Origin: Paraburkholderia kururiensis
Lineage (GTDB): Bacteria; Pseudomonadota; Gammaproteobacteria; Burkholderiales; Burkholderiaceae
DNA: 64,000 nt
Assembly (NCBI RefSeq): GCF_034424375.1
Contig: NZ_CP139965.1
Span: forward strand, 5,208,001-5,272,000
Direction of reading: 5' to 3'
Made by a program: the position numbers and the translations under genes. Shown here piece by piece: positions 7,778 through 16,887 of this stretch (within the stretch, counting starts at the first letter, position 1; the number at the start of each line of letters is the position of its first letter). The notes beneath the pieces are model-generated. The model was not told the DNA's origin. It saw only the letters and a program-made list of their open reading frames with translations, and made no database searches.

Positions 7778-8159
7778 TCCAGCTTTGCGTGGGCACGTGG
7801 TCGCGGCTGCCCTTGATGCGGTTGTGCTCGTCGACGAACACGAGATTCGGCTTCCAGCCCGCCTGGAGTTCGGCTTCGTCCACGGCCGCGAACGCCGCGA
7901 TGATGACGAGGTCGCCCAATTGCGCGCGCCGCGCCGCCGACCCGTTCAGCGAAATCATGCCGCTGCCGCGCTCGCCCTTGATCGCATAGGTCGAAAAGCG
8001 CTCGCCGTTGTTGATGTTCCAGATGTCGATGCGCTCGTTTTCGACGATGTTCGCCGCTTCGAGCAGGTTTTCGTCGATGGCGCACGAACCCTCGTAGTGC
8101 AGTTCGCAATGCGTGACCACGGCGCGGTGGATCTTCGATTTGAGCATGTGGCGTTGCAT
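7773..8159 (-). CDS. panD: aspartate 1-decarboxylase
   Basis: 128 residues. Pyruvoyl enzyme making beta-alanine for pantothenate. The zymogen self-cleavage site is present: Gly24-Ser25 in LHYEGSCAID; Ser25 becomes the pyruvoyl group. Other family segments: KSKIHRAVVT (Lys and Arg for substrate binding), NIVENERIDIWNINNGERFSTYAI and the NGSAARRAQLGDLVII core. ATG 8159 gives MQRHMLKSKIH; the second Met (8147) is equally possible. 26 bases downstream of panC on the same strand, so beta-alanine supply and its ligation are co-expressed. The C-terminus touches the 13-bp repeat. Confidence 0.95.
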   Translation of the reverse strand: MQRHMLKSKIHRAVVTHCELHYEGSCAIDENLLEAANIVENERIDIWNINNGERFSTYAIKGERGSGMISLNGSAARRAQLGDLVIIAAFAAVDEAELQAGWKPNLVFVDEHNRIKGSRDHVPTQSWS

Positions 8160-8185
8160 GTTCGTCTCCCTGCTGCGCTGTCGCG

Positions 8186-9019
8186 TCAGATTTCGAGGTT
8201 GTCGATGAGGCGCGTGGCACCGAGCTTCGCGGCCGTGAGCACGACGAGCGGCGCCTCGGTATCCGCGGCGCCGGGCGGCAACAGATCGGCGCGCTTGCGC
8301 ACGGCCACATAGTCCGGTTGCCAGCCGCGGCTCGCGAGCAGCGCCATCGCTTCGCGCTCGATCTGCTCGAAATCGCGCCGGCCCTCGAGGATGGCCTCGC
8401 GCACCTGCTGGAGCGTCGCCGCGAGTTGCGGCGCTTCGGCGCGCTCGACCGGCGAGAGGTAACGGTTGCGCGAACTGAGGGCGAGGCCGTCGGTGTCGCG
8501 CACGGTTTCCGCCGCGACGATGTCGACCGGCAGCGCGAACTGCTGGCACATGGCGCGCACGATCATCAGCTGCTGGTAATCCTTCTTGCCGAACACGGCC
8601 ACGCGCGGCTGCACGCACGACATCAGCTTCATTACCACCGTGCAGACGCCCTCGAAGAAGCCGGGCCGGAATTCGCCTTCCAGAATGTCGCCGAGGTCGT
8701 GCGGCGGACGCACGCGGTATTCCTGCGGCTGCGGATACATGTCGCGCTCCGTGGGCGCGAACAGCACGTACACGTTTTCCTTCTGAAGCTTCTCGATGTC
8801 GTCTTGCAGCGTGCGCGGGTACTTGTCGAAGTCCTCGTTCGGGCCGAACTGCAGACGGTTCACGAAGATGCTGGCCACCACCGGATCGCCGTGCTGGCGC
8901 GCGAGGCGCATCAGCGAGAGGTGCCCTTCATGCAGGTTGCCCATGGTGGGCACGAAAGCCGTGCGGTTCTGGCCGCGCAACTGGTCGCGCAATTCCTGGA
9001 TGGAGCTGATGACTTTCAT
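8186..9019 (-). CDS. panC: pantothenate synthetase
   Basis: 277 residues. ATP-dependent ligation of pantoate and beta-alanine. Nucleotidyltransferase fold with TAFVPTMGNLHEGHLSLMRLAR (the HEGHLSL form of the HxGH motif), VASIFVNRLQFGPNEDFDKYPRT, the FEGVCTVVMKL segment, FGKKDYQQLMIVRAM and LALSSRNRYLS (KMSKS-like loop). In the first strand the usual N-PxQF reads N-RLQF (VNRLQFGPNEDF), a small departure. ATG 9019 gives the expected N-terminus MKVISSIQEL. It precedes panD and follows scpA after 258 bases. Confidence 0.95.
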   Translation of the reverse strand: MKVISSIQELRDQLRGQNRTAFVPTMGNLHEGHLSLMRLARQHGDPVVASIFVNRLQFGPNEDFDKYPRTLQDDIEKLQKENVYVLFAPTERDMYPQPQEYRVRPPHDLGDILEGEFRPGFFEGVCTVVMKLMSCVQPRVAVFGKKDYQQLMIVRAMCQQFALPVDIVAAETVRDTDGLALSSRNRYLSPVERAEAPQLAATLQQVREAILEGRRDFEQIEREAMALLASRGWQPDYVAVRKRADLLPPGAADTEAPLVVLTAAKLGATRLIDNLEI

Positions 9020-9277
9020 GATCGGACTGAGTGGATTCGCGCGATGCGGGTCGGAACGGTGGCTGCAACGGGCGCGCCCCGTGGCGGCTCCGTGTCTGCG
9101 GGTATCGGCTCCGTGCGGCGCGCGAGGGCGGCGGGACGGCGTCCGAAGCGCCGGATTGTAGTCGATTTGCCTCTCTGACGCACCGATTCGAGGCATGCCT
9201 CGGTTCGGTGCGGCGGCGGTGCGGCACGCCGCGCCGACAGCGCTTCGAACAGGCGAAAAATCACGCCGCCGCGAGCA

Positions 9278-10141
9278 TCAAGCCGGCAAGTACGCGAGCC
9301 GCACGTAGATGGGCGCGAACGGCTCGGCCTGCGTGATCTCGATCAGCGACTCGCGCGAAAGCTCCAGCATCGCGATGAAGTTGACCACCACCACCGGCAC
9401 GCCGCGCGTCACGTCGAAGAGCTCCGAGAATTCCATGAACCGCGCGTTTTGCAGCCTGCGCAAAATCACGCTCATGTGCTCGCGCACCGAAAGTTCTTCG
9501 CGCGTGATCTTGTGGTGCTGCACGAGCTTCGCGCGCTTGATGACGTCGGCCCAGGCGGCGCGCAGGTCGTCGCTGTTCACGTCCGGAAAGCGCGGCGTGA
9601 TGCTCTGCTCGATGTAGACCTCGGCGCGCAGGAAGTCGCGGCCAAGCTGTGGCAACTGGTCGAGGCGCTGCGCCGCGAGCTTCATCTGCTCGTATTCGAG
9701 CAGGCGCCGCACGAGTTCGGCGCGCGGGTCTTCGGCTTCCTCGCCCGTGTCGGCCTTCTTCACCGGCAGCAGCATGCGCGACTTGATCTCGATGAGCATG
9801 GCCGCCATCAGCAGATACTCGGCGGCAAGTTCGAGATTGGTGTGGCGCAGCTGGTCGACGTAACCGAGATACTGTGCCGTGACTTCCGCCATGGGAATGT
9901 CCAGCACGTTGAAGTTCTGCTTGCGGATCAGGTACAGCAGCAGGTCGAGCGGGCCTTCGAAGGTTTCGAGAAAGACTTCGAGGGCGTCCGGCGGAATGTA
10001 CAGATCCTGCGGCACCTTGAAGAGCGGCTCGCCGTACAGACGCGCGAACGCCACGCCGTCGACGGTGTCGGGCGTGGAATCCGTAGCGGGGGTGGCGAGC
10101 GCGGCGCCTTCGTCCGGCGTGCCGCTGTCCGCGGCCGACAT
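9278..10141 (-). CDS. scpA: segregation and condensation protein A
   Basis: 287 residues. Kleisin subunit of the SMC-ScpAB condensin. Visible: FETFEGPLDLLLYLIRKQNFNVLDIPMAEVTAQYLGYVD at the N-terminal SMC-neck binding part, then LAAEYLLMAAMLIEIKSRMLLP, and a C-terminal winged helix (VIFR-like VILRRLQNARFMEFSELFD). The first ~45 residues are a low-complexity Ala/Thr/Asp leader. ATG 10141 shares one base with the stop of the DUF3460 gene (TGATG), supporting coupled translation. The frame is open to 10234 but only over the neighbour. scpB and smc are not in the window. Confidence 0.93.
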   Translation of the reverse strand: MSAADSGTPDEGAALATPATDSTPDTVDGVAFARLYGEPLFKVPQDLYIPPDALEVFLETFEGPLDLLLYLIRKQNFNVLDIPMAEVTAQYLGYVDQLRHTNLELAAEYLLMAAMLIEIKSRMLLPVKKADTGEEAEDPRAELVRRLLEYEQMKLAAQRLDQLPQLGRDFLRAEVYIEQSITPRFPDVNSDDLRAAWADVIKRAKLVQHHKITREELSVREHMSVILRRLQNARFMEFSELFDVTRGVPVVVVNFIAMLELSRESLIEITQAEPFAPIYVRLAYLPA

Positions 10142-10326
10142 CAGAAGTTCTGGTAGTAGACGTACGGCGTTTGCTTCACGCGCGAGGCCTGCTGGTCGGC
10201 GCGTTCTTCGAGGTCGATGGGCTGCTTGTCCCACAGCAGTGCACGGCCGCGGCGCTGCTCTTCTTCGAGGGTGGGCTTTTGCTGCTTGAGCTGGTTCAGG
10301 AACTGGGTGATATCCGACTGATACAT
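10141..10326 (-). CDS. DUF3460 family protein
   Basis: 61 residues: MYQSDITQFLNQLKQQKP followed by a charged EEEQRRGRALLWDKQPIDL segment and a tyrosine-rich end. This matches the small DUF3460 family seen in Burkholderiales next to scpA. No transmembrane segment or known catalytic motif; function unknown. One-base overlap with scpA suggests they are translated together, so a role linked to chromosome organisation or merely to the pantothenate/scpA operon is possible. Start has a weak ribosome binding site (ACGACGTGCC). Confidence 0.85.
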   Translation of the reverse strand: MYQSDITQFLNQLKQQKPTLEEEQRRGRALLWDKQPIDLEERADQQASRVKQTPYVYYQNF

Positions 10327-10680
10327 GGCACGTCGTCCGTCAAGTCCGTCAAAAAGGCTACCGGCGGCCCGTCGGCTCCGGCGTGGCCGGCCGCCGGTGA
10401 TCCGTCGATTCTCGTGTGGCGCGTAATTTTACCGCAAGCGCCGGGCCGAGGAACAACCGGCGGGCAGGCGCGTCCAATCGCCCGCGTGCGGCGGCGCCCG
10501 GCCATGCGCGCCCGGTGTGCAGCGCGGGCCACGATGTCGGCCCATGCGCTCAACGACAGGGGCGATGTGGTCAAATACAGCACTTGTGCCCGGCATGCCC
10601 GTGGCGCCGGCGCGGCGAGCGCCGCCACTGCTTCTGCTTCAACTGAAACGAATTCAACAACGGCCGCAGGGAGGTCCCGT
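10327..10680. other. divergent intergenic region, DUF3460-scpA / tamA
   Basis: 354 bases between divergent genes. It must hold the promoters of the leftward DUF3460-scpA-panCD run and of tamA. A short A/T-rich patch (GCGTAATTTTACCGC near 10420-10440) is the only local drop in GC. I see no further gene. Confidence 0.5.
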
Positions 10681-12465
10681 TTGGCGGGGTGTGCAATCGA
10701 ACCGTCACGTAGGCGAAGAGCATGGACCATCGCGGCGCGGGTCGCGGCGTGCTTTGTGCTCGTGTTCTGGGGCGCGGCGCATGCGGCGTCGCGCGCGTAC
10801 GACGTGGACGTGGAGGCCTCGCCGCGCTCGGTGCGCAAGCTGCTCGAAGCGCATCTCGACATCGTGCGCTTCGCAACGCGCAAGGACATCTCGGACGACC
10901 AGTTCGACTTTCTCGTCACCGCCACGCCGCAGCAGGCGCGCGACCTCGTGGCGACCGACGGCTATTTTTCGCCCGTGGTGCGCACCGACGTGCGCACGGT
11001 GGACGGCAGAAAGCGCGTCACGGTGTTCGTCGACCCCGGCGAGCAGACCACGATCTCGTCGGTTTCGCTGTCGTTCAAGGGACCTATCCTGACCGAAGAC
11101 CCGGCCCAGGAGAACACGGCGCGCTTCGCGTTCTCGCTGCACGAGGGCGACGCGTTCTCGCAGTCCGGCTGGGACGACGCCAAGAAGGCCGCACTCAAGG
11201 CGTTGCAGGCGCGCCGCTACCTGGGTGCGAAGATCGCGCAGTCCGAGGCGCGCATCGATCCGCAAAAGCACGACGCGAAGCTGTCGGTCACCTTCGAGAG
11301 CGGCCCCACCTTCACGATGGGCCCGCTCGACGTGTCGGGTACGCGCCGCTATCCCGAGCAGATCGTGCGCGACGTGAACCCCGTGTCCCAGGGCGACATC
11401 TACGACGCCCAGCGCATTCGCGAACTGCAGCGCCAGTTGCAGAACACGCCGTACTACGCGAGCGTGGCCATCGACGTCGACAACGACACCAGCAAGCCGC
11501 TCGACACGCCCATTCACGTGAAGGTGAGCGAGTACCCGTACAACAGCTTTCGCGGCAGCGTCGGCTACTCCACCGATACCGGGCCGCACGTGCAGGGCTC
11601 CTATTCGTACCTCGACACGTTCGGTCGCGCGTGGCCGTTTTCCGTGGACGGCCGCATCGACCAGATCCAGCAGTACGGACAGATCGAACTCGCCATGCCG
11701 CCGGGTCCGCGCGCGTGGACCAACAGCGCGCTGGCGTCGTACACGAGCACCGACGTGTCGGACACGCACATCTACAGCGCGCGTGCCGGCTTGCAGCGCA
11801 CGCGTACGTCGCAGCGCATCGACTACGGCTACTCGATCCTCTACTACCAGGACCGGCTGACGCAGAACACGGGCGCGCCCACGACGAGCCGCGCGCTCGT
11901 GCCGGCGTGGTCGTGGACGCGCCGCAACGTCGACGATCCGCTCTTTCCGCGCTCGGGCAACCTGATTCGCGCCGAGGCGGGCTTTGCCGTCAAGCACGTG
12001 CTCACCGACCAGTCGTTCATTCGCGGCTACGTGCGCGGCCAGCAATACCTGCCCATCGGCAAGTACGACCTCGTGCTCTTTCGGGCGGAGCTGGGCGGCG
12101 TGTTCACGAGCGGCAGTTCGGCGGGCATCCCGGCCTCGCTGCTGTTTCGCGCGGGCGGTTCGAACTCGGTGCGCGGCTACAGCTACCAGAGCCTCGGCCG
12201 CAACGTGGACGGCTCGATCCTGCCGACCAAATACCTGATGACGGCGTCCACGGAATACCAGCACTGGTTCAATCACGACTGGGGCGCGGCGGCGTTCTTC
12301 GACATCGGTACCGCCGCGGACTCCTGGCACGAGAAAGTGTTCTATCCGGGCGTGGGCGTGGGCGCCAGGTGGCGCAGCCCGGTGGGGCCGGTGAACGTGG
12401 ACCTGGCGTACGGCATCCGCAATCACAGCGTGCGGCCGTATCTCACGCTGGGCATCGCGTTCTGA
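10681..12465 (+). CDS. tamA: TamA/BamA-family outer membrane assembly protein
   Basis: 594 residues from a TTG at 10681, chosen because AGGGAGGT ends five bases before it and the resulting N-terminus has a clear signal peptide (RRRRAWTIAARVAACFVLVFWGAAHA). In-frame ATGs at 10504 and 10531 would put 50-60 unrelated residues in front. The mature protein has POTRA-like domains to about residue 260 (TMGPLDVSGTRRYPEQIV; NTPYYASVAIDV) and a 16-strand barrel with the surface-antigen signature FRAGGSNSVRGYSYQSLG and a C-terminal aromatic-rich strand ending in LTLGIAF. TamA forms a complex with TamB, encoded 92 bases downstream, for outer-membrane protein insertion and phospholipid movement. Confidence 0.9.
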   Translation: MAGCAIEPSRRRRAWTIAARVAACFVLVFWGAAHAASRAYDVDVEASPRSVRKLLEAHLDIVRFATRKDISDDQFDFLVTATPQQARDLVATDGYFSPVVRTDVRTVDGRKRVTVFVDPGEQTTISSVSLSFKGPILTEDPAQENTARFAFSLHEGDAFSQSGWDDAKKAALKALQARRYLGAKIAQSEARIDPQKHDAKLSVTFESGPTFTMGPLDVSGTRRYPEQIVRDVNPVSQGDIYDAQRIRELQRQLQNTPYYASVAIDVDNDTSKPLDTPIHVKVSEYPYNSFRGSVGYSTDTGPHVQGSYSYLDTFGRAWPFSVDGRIDQIQQYGQIELAMPPGPRAWTNSALASYTSTDVSDTHIYSARAGLQRTRTSQRIDYGYSILYYQDRLTQNTGAPTTSRALVPAWSWTRRNVDDPLFPRSGNLIRAEAGFAVKHVLTDQSFIRGYVRGQQYLPIGKYDLVLFRAELGGVFTSGSSAGIPASLLFRAGGSNSVRGYSYQSLGRNVDGSILPTKYLMTASTEYQHWFNHDWGAAAFFDIGTAADSWHEKVFYPGVGVGARWRSPVGPVNVDLAYGIRNHSVRPYLTLGIAF

Positions 12466-12557
12466 TGCCGCTCATGGCGTCTGGACTTTATCGACCCGCG
12501 CATTCGGGTCTCCGATCAACCGCCATTTACTGACTGACCTTTGACCTTGCAGCGAGC

Positions 12558-15500
12558 ATGACCACGGACCCATCCACCCATCCGCCCGCGCCTGAACCCG
12601 ACGGCCCTGCGTCCGCGGGTTCCGGGGGCAACGGCGAGCCGCCGCGTCCGGGCCGCCTTGCGCGCGCCGGCAAGCTGCTGGCGTGGCTGATCGGCGTGCC
12701 CGTGGTGCTGGCCGTGCTCGTCGTGGGATTGCTGTACGGCGCGCTCACCACCGAGCGGGGCACGGCCTGGACGTGGCAGGCCGCCGTGAAGCTGCTGGGC
12801 GGCAAGCTGACCGGTCAGCTGGACGGCGGCACGCTGGCCGCCGGCGTGCGGCTGCGGCGCGTGGAATGGCGCGGCGGCGACGGCACGGACATCAAGATCG
12901 ACCGCATCGCGGGCCAATGGGCGCTGTCACGGCAGCCGTGGCGCTTCACCGTCGACTACCTCCACGTGGGCACGATCGAGGCGCGCGTCGTGCCGTCGCC
13001 ATCGTCCGGGCCCATCACGTTGCCGCAGGACCTGCAACTGCCGCTCGCACTCGACCTGCGCGACGTGCAGGTGGACCAGCTCGTGCTGCACGAGGGCGCA
13101 TCGACCACCACCTTCTCGCGCTTCGTCTTTCACGGCCGCAGCGACGGCCGGCATCACGAGGCGTCGGTCGAACGGCTCGACACGCCGTATGGCGCGGTCA
13201 CGGCGCACGCGACGCTCGACGGCAGGCGGCCGTTCGCGCTGGCGGGCGACGCCGGCTATTCGGGCAAGGTCAACGACGAAGACGTGCAGGTGCGCGCGCA
13301 TCTCACGGGCACGTTGGAGTCGCTCGCGGCGGAAGTGGATGCGAGCGGGCTCAAGCTGACCGGCCACGCGCACGTGGAAGCAACGCCCTTTGCCGACGTG
13401 CCGCTCAAGCGAGCGACGGTGGCCTTCGATCACGTCAATCCGCAGGCGTTTTCGCCTTCGGCGCCGTTCGCCGATCTCGCCGTGCGTGCCGAGTTGCAGC
13501 CGGCCGCGGGAGCGGAGCAAGGGCAGGGGCAGGGCGGCGAGCCGGCGGGCGGGGCATCGCGCGTCGGTGCAAGCGGCGCTTCGGCGACGGGGGCGAGCGG
13601 TGCTTCGGCGGTGTCCGCGCGTGCTGCGTCGCGCGTGGCTGGCGCGAGCGCTGCTTCGGGTGCTGCGTCCGGTGTCGCTTCGATTGGCGGCCCCGCCACC
13701 GCTACGGGCGCCGCCGCTGCCGCTACCCCCGCACGGAAAGCCAATGCCTTCGCCGTGGCTGGCTCGGTTTCGATCACCAACGCCAAACCCGGCGCGCTCG
13801 ACGCGAAACTGCTGCCGCTCATCGACGCCCGTTCGGACGTGTGGCTCGACGCCAGGACACAGCGCCTCTCCAACCTCAATGTAAGGCTCGTGAAGAACGC
13901 CACGGTGACGGGCGGCGGAACGCTCGCCGGCAAGCGCGGGCAGTTCGATCTGCGCGTGGCGGGACTGGACCTGAACGCGCTCGAAGCCGGCGTGCGGCCC
14001 ACGGACCTGTCCGGGCCCATCGGCATTCGCCTCAACGACGACATCCGGACCATCACGCTCGACCTCGCCGACTCCAAGGCGGCGCTGCGCGCCCAGGGCA
14101 AGGTGACGTTCGACCCGGCCCGCACCAGCTTCAATGACGTGCGCGTGAGCGCAGGCCGCGGCCGCATCGATCTGTCCGGCGCGATCAAGCACGACGCCAG
14201 CTCCACCTGGAACCTGAAGGCGACGCTCACGGATTTCGACCCGCTCACGCTGACCTCGCAAGGCCCTTCGGCGTCCGTGCGGGGCGCAGGGAACGCGACT
14301 ACCAGGGCCGCGGCAAAAGCCGGCCGAACCACGGCAAAGCCCGCCGCGCCGTCGCGCCGCATCGAGGCGCGCGTGAACGGCACGCTCGCCGCCACGGGCG
14401 TGCTCGCGCCCACCTTCACGACGCGCGCCGAATTCCACCTGGGACCGAGCGTCTACGACAACCTGCCGATGACCGGCTCGGGCACCGTGCAACTCGCCGG
14501 CTCGCGCATCCTGCCGAGCAAGGTGAATCTTTCGGTGGCGGGCAACGAGGTCGATCTGCAAGGCAGTTTCGGCGCGCGCGGCGACCGGCTGCGTTTCAAG
14601 GTCAACGCGCCGCAGCTGGAGCGCCTCGGCTTCGGCCTTGCGGGTTTCGTCTCCGCGGCCGGCGACGTCACGGGCACGTTCACGCATCCCGACGTGGCGC
14701 TCGACTACCAGGCCGACGGCGTGGTGGTGGGCTCGAACCGCATCGGTCACGCGCAGGGCCACGCCGAGATGCGCGACGGCCCTAACGGCATGCTCGCCTT
14801 CACGACCGACGCCCGCGACCTCACGACCGCGGGCGTGAACCTCTCCACGCTCACCGCGCGGCTCTCCGGCACGCGGGCGAAGCACACGCTCGAAGCCGCC
14901 GCGGTGGGCAAGATCCAGGACCAGGCCGTCGATCTGACGCTCGCCGCCAACGGCCGTCTCACGGACGCGAGCGACGGCACGCATTGGGACGGCACGGTCA
15001 CGCGCCTCGCGAATCGCGGCACACCGCGGGCAAACCTCGAAGCACCGCTTGCGCTGGCGGTGGCGCCGGGCAAGGTGACGCTGGGCGCGACGCGGCTCAC
15101 GCTGGAAGGCGCTTCGCTCGACCTCAAGTCGTTCGCCTACGACCACGGCCGCATCCGCTCGGCGGGAACGCTGACGGGCGTATCGCTCGCGCGCGTGCTC
15201 GAGTTGCGTCACGAGATCACGGGCGCGCCGTCGCCTACGCTGCGCACCGACCTCGTATTCGACAGCGACTGGGACTTCGCGCTCGCCGAGACGGCCACGG
15301 GCCACATTGCCGTGAAGCGCCGCTCGGGCGACATCACGCTCGAAGTGTCGCGCGGGCTCGCGCCGCTCGGCATCACGGAAATCGCGGCGCGCGCCGACTT
15401 CAGCAACGGCAATCGCGTGAACACCACGCTGCACGCGCAGGCGAGCCGTATCGGCGTGATCGACGCCAACGCCGCCACGACGCTCGTGATGCGCGACGGC

Positions 15501-16835
15501 GTCCTGACCGCGGACGAAACGTCGCCGCTCACGGGCGCCATCAACGCGAACGTGCCGCAGCTCAAAACCACGGGCGGACTGTTCGGCCCGGGCTACCTGC
15601 TCGACGGGCACGTCGCGTTGAAGCTCGTGCTGGCGGGTACGCTCGGCAAACCGAACGTCTCGGGGTCGCTGCTGGGCGACGGGCTTTCCGCGACGATGGT
15701 GGACCAGGGCGTGCAGTTGAAGGACGGCGTGGTCCACATCGCGCTCACGGAAAACCTGGTCGATTTCCAGCAGGTCGAATTTCACGGCGCGAGCGGTACG
15801 CTGCGCGCCACGGGGCGCGTGCGGCTGGACAGCGACGAGCCCGATCTCACGGCGAGCATCGTCGCCGACAAGCTGGAACTCTTCGCGTCGCCGGACCGGC
15901 GGCTGTCGCTTTCCGGCAGCGCGAGCGTGGCCAACGCCGGGGTCGCGGGCGGCCTTTCGATCAACGGCAAGTTCCGCGTGGATCATGCGCTTTTCGACAT
16001 GCCCGAGCAGTCTGCGCCGGAACTGGGCGACGACGTCGTGATCGTGCGGCCGGACGGCACCACGCGCGGCGGCAAGCTGCCGCCGGTGGGCGGCAGCAAC
16101 AAGCCGGTGGGGCGCTTTGCGCCCCGCGCCAACATCGACATCGATCTGGGCAACGACTTCCGCTTCCGCGGCGTGGGCGCGGACCTGGGGCTGCGCGGCA
16201 CCATCACCGCGATGAGCGCGCCGAACCTGCCGCTGCGCGCGGTGGGCAACGTCCGCGTGACCGAGGGCTCCACCTATACGGCGTTCGGCCGCAAGCTCGC
16301 CATCGAAAACGGGTTCTTCACGTTCAACGGGCCGGTGGCGAATCCGGGCATCAACATTCTCGCGATGCGGCGTAACCAGCAGGTGGAAGCGGGCGTGCAG
16401 GTGACGGGCACGGTGCAGTCGCCGGATGTGAGGCTCGTGTCAGAGCCGAACGTGCCGGACAACGAAAAGCTCTCGTGGCTGCTGTTCGGTCACGGCACGG
16501 ATCAAGGCAACAACCTCGGTCAGCAGAGCTCGATGACGACCGCGCTCGCGCTGCTGGGTAGCGCGGGCGGCAAACGCATTGCGCAGACGGTGGGGCTCGA
16601 CGAAGTTTCGGTGGGACGCAGCGACGTGGGTCTGACCGACCCGCAGGTGGTGCTGGTTTCGAAGGCGATCAACGAATGGCTCGTGCTGGGCTACGAGCAG
16701 GGCTTGCAGTCCGCCGCCAACGCCATCAAGGCGACGGTGAACCTGACGCGCTACTGGTCGGTGGCGGCCTACGGCGGCACGTTCAAAGGCGTGGATCTGT
16801 TCTATACGCGGCGCTTCGACCGGATCCGGTGGTAG
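12558..16835 (+). CDS. tamB: translocation/assembly module inner membrane protein TamB
   Basis: 1425 residues. One N-terminal membrane anchor (KLLAWLIGVPVVLAVLVVGLLYGAL, about 36-60) and a very long periplasmic beta-helical (AsmA-like) body that ends in the DUF490/TamB domain (RAVGNVRVTEGSTYTAFGRKLAIENGFFTFNGPVANPGINILAMRR; final VAAYGGTFKGVDLFYTRRF). TamB spans the periplasm and pairs with TamA. Around residues 310-395 an Ala/Ser/Gly-rich insertion with GASGAS-type repeats interrupts the otherwise regular body; such low complexity is not typical of the core. Paired with tamA, 92 bases upstream. A 13-bp perfect stem terminator follows. Confidence 0.93.
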   Translation: MTTDPSTHPPAPEPDGPASAGSGGNGEPPRPGRLARAGKLLAWLIGVPVVLAVLVVGLLYGALTTERGTAWTWQAAVKLLGGKLTGQLDGGTLAAGVRLRRVEWRGGDGTDIKIDRIAGQWALSRQPWRFTVDYLHVGTIEARVVPSPSSGPITLPQDLQLPLALDLRDVQVDQLVLHEGASTTTFSRFVFHGRSDGRHHEASVERLDTPYGAVTAHATLDGRRPFALAGDAGYSGKVNDEDVQVRAHLTGTLESLAAEVDASGLKLTGHAHVEATPFADVPLKRATVAFDHVNPQAFSPSAPFADLAVRAELQPAAGAEQGQGQGGEPAGGASRVGASGASATGASGASAVSARAASRVAGASAASGAASGVASIGGPATATGAAAAATPARKANAFAVAGSVSITNAKPGALDAKLLPLIDARSDVWLDARTQRLSNLNVRLVKNATVTGGGTLAGKRGQFDLRVAGLDLNALEAGVRPTDLSGPIGIRLNDDIRTITLDLADSKAALRAQGKVTFDPARTSFNDVRVSAGRGRIDLSGAIKHDASSTWNLKATLTDFDPLTLTSQGPSASVRGAGNATTRAAAKAGRTTAKPAAPSRRIEARVNGTLAATGVLAPTFTTRAEFHLGPSVYDNLPMTGSGTVQLAGSRILPSKVNLSVAGNEVDLQGSFGARGDRLRFKVNAPQLERLGFGLAGFVSAAGDVTGTFTHPDVALDYQADGVVVGSNRIGHAQGHAEMRDGPNGMLAFTTDARDLTTAGVNLSTLTARLSGTRAKHTLEAAAVGKIQDQAVDLTLAANGRLTDASDGTHWDGTVTRLANRGTPRANLEAPLALAVAPGKVTLGATRLTLEGASLDLKSFAYDHGRIRSAGTLTGVSLARVLELRHEITGAPSPTLRTDLVFDSDWDFALAETATGHIAVKRRSGDITLEVSRGLAPLGITEIAARADFSNGNRVNTTLHAQASRIGVIDANAATTLVMRDGVLTADETSPLTGAINANVPQLKTTGGLFGPGYLLDGHVALKLVLAGTLGKPNVSGSLLGDGLSATMVDQGVQLKDGVVHIALTENLVDFQQVEFHGASGTLRATGRVRLDSDEPDLTASIVADKLELFASPDRRLSLSGSASVANAGVAGGLSINGKFRVDHALFDMPEQSAPELGDDVVIVRPDGTTRGGKLPPVGGSNKPVGRFAPRANIDIDLGNDFRFRGVGADLGLRGTITAMSAPNLPLRAVGNVRVTEGSTYTAFGRKLAIENGFFTFNGPVANPGINILAMRRNQQVEAGVQVTGTVQSPDVRLVSEPNVPDNEKLSWLLFGHGTDQGNNLGQQSSMTTALALLGSAGGKRIAQTVGLDEVSVGRSDVGLTDPQVVLVSKAINEWLVLGYEQGLQSAANAIKATVNLTRYWSVAAYGGTFKGVDLFYTRRFDRIRW

Positions 16836-16845
16836 CGCCGCGCAG

Positions 16846-16879
16846 AGGGCTTTTCCCCGCCGAGGTGGGGAAAAGCCCT
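16846..16879. terminator. terminator between tamB and metG
   Basis: Perfect 13-base stem AGGGCTTTTCCCC (16846-16858) / GGGGAAAAGCCCT (16867-16879) with an 8-base loop, in the 52 bases between convergent genes. The A/T tract inside the stem makes it usable in both directions. Confidence 0.8.
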
Positions 16880-16887
16880 GACGGCCC

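Noticed and set aside
12927..15986. 1019-residue antisense frame to tamB
   Set aside because: Composition Arg/His/Ala-rich with no family motif; shadow of a high-GC gene.
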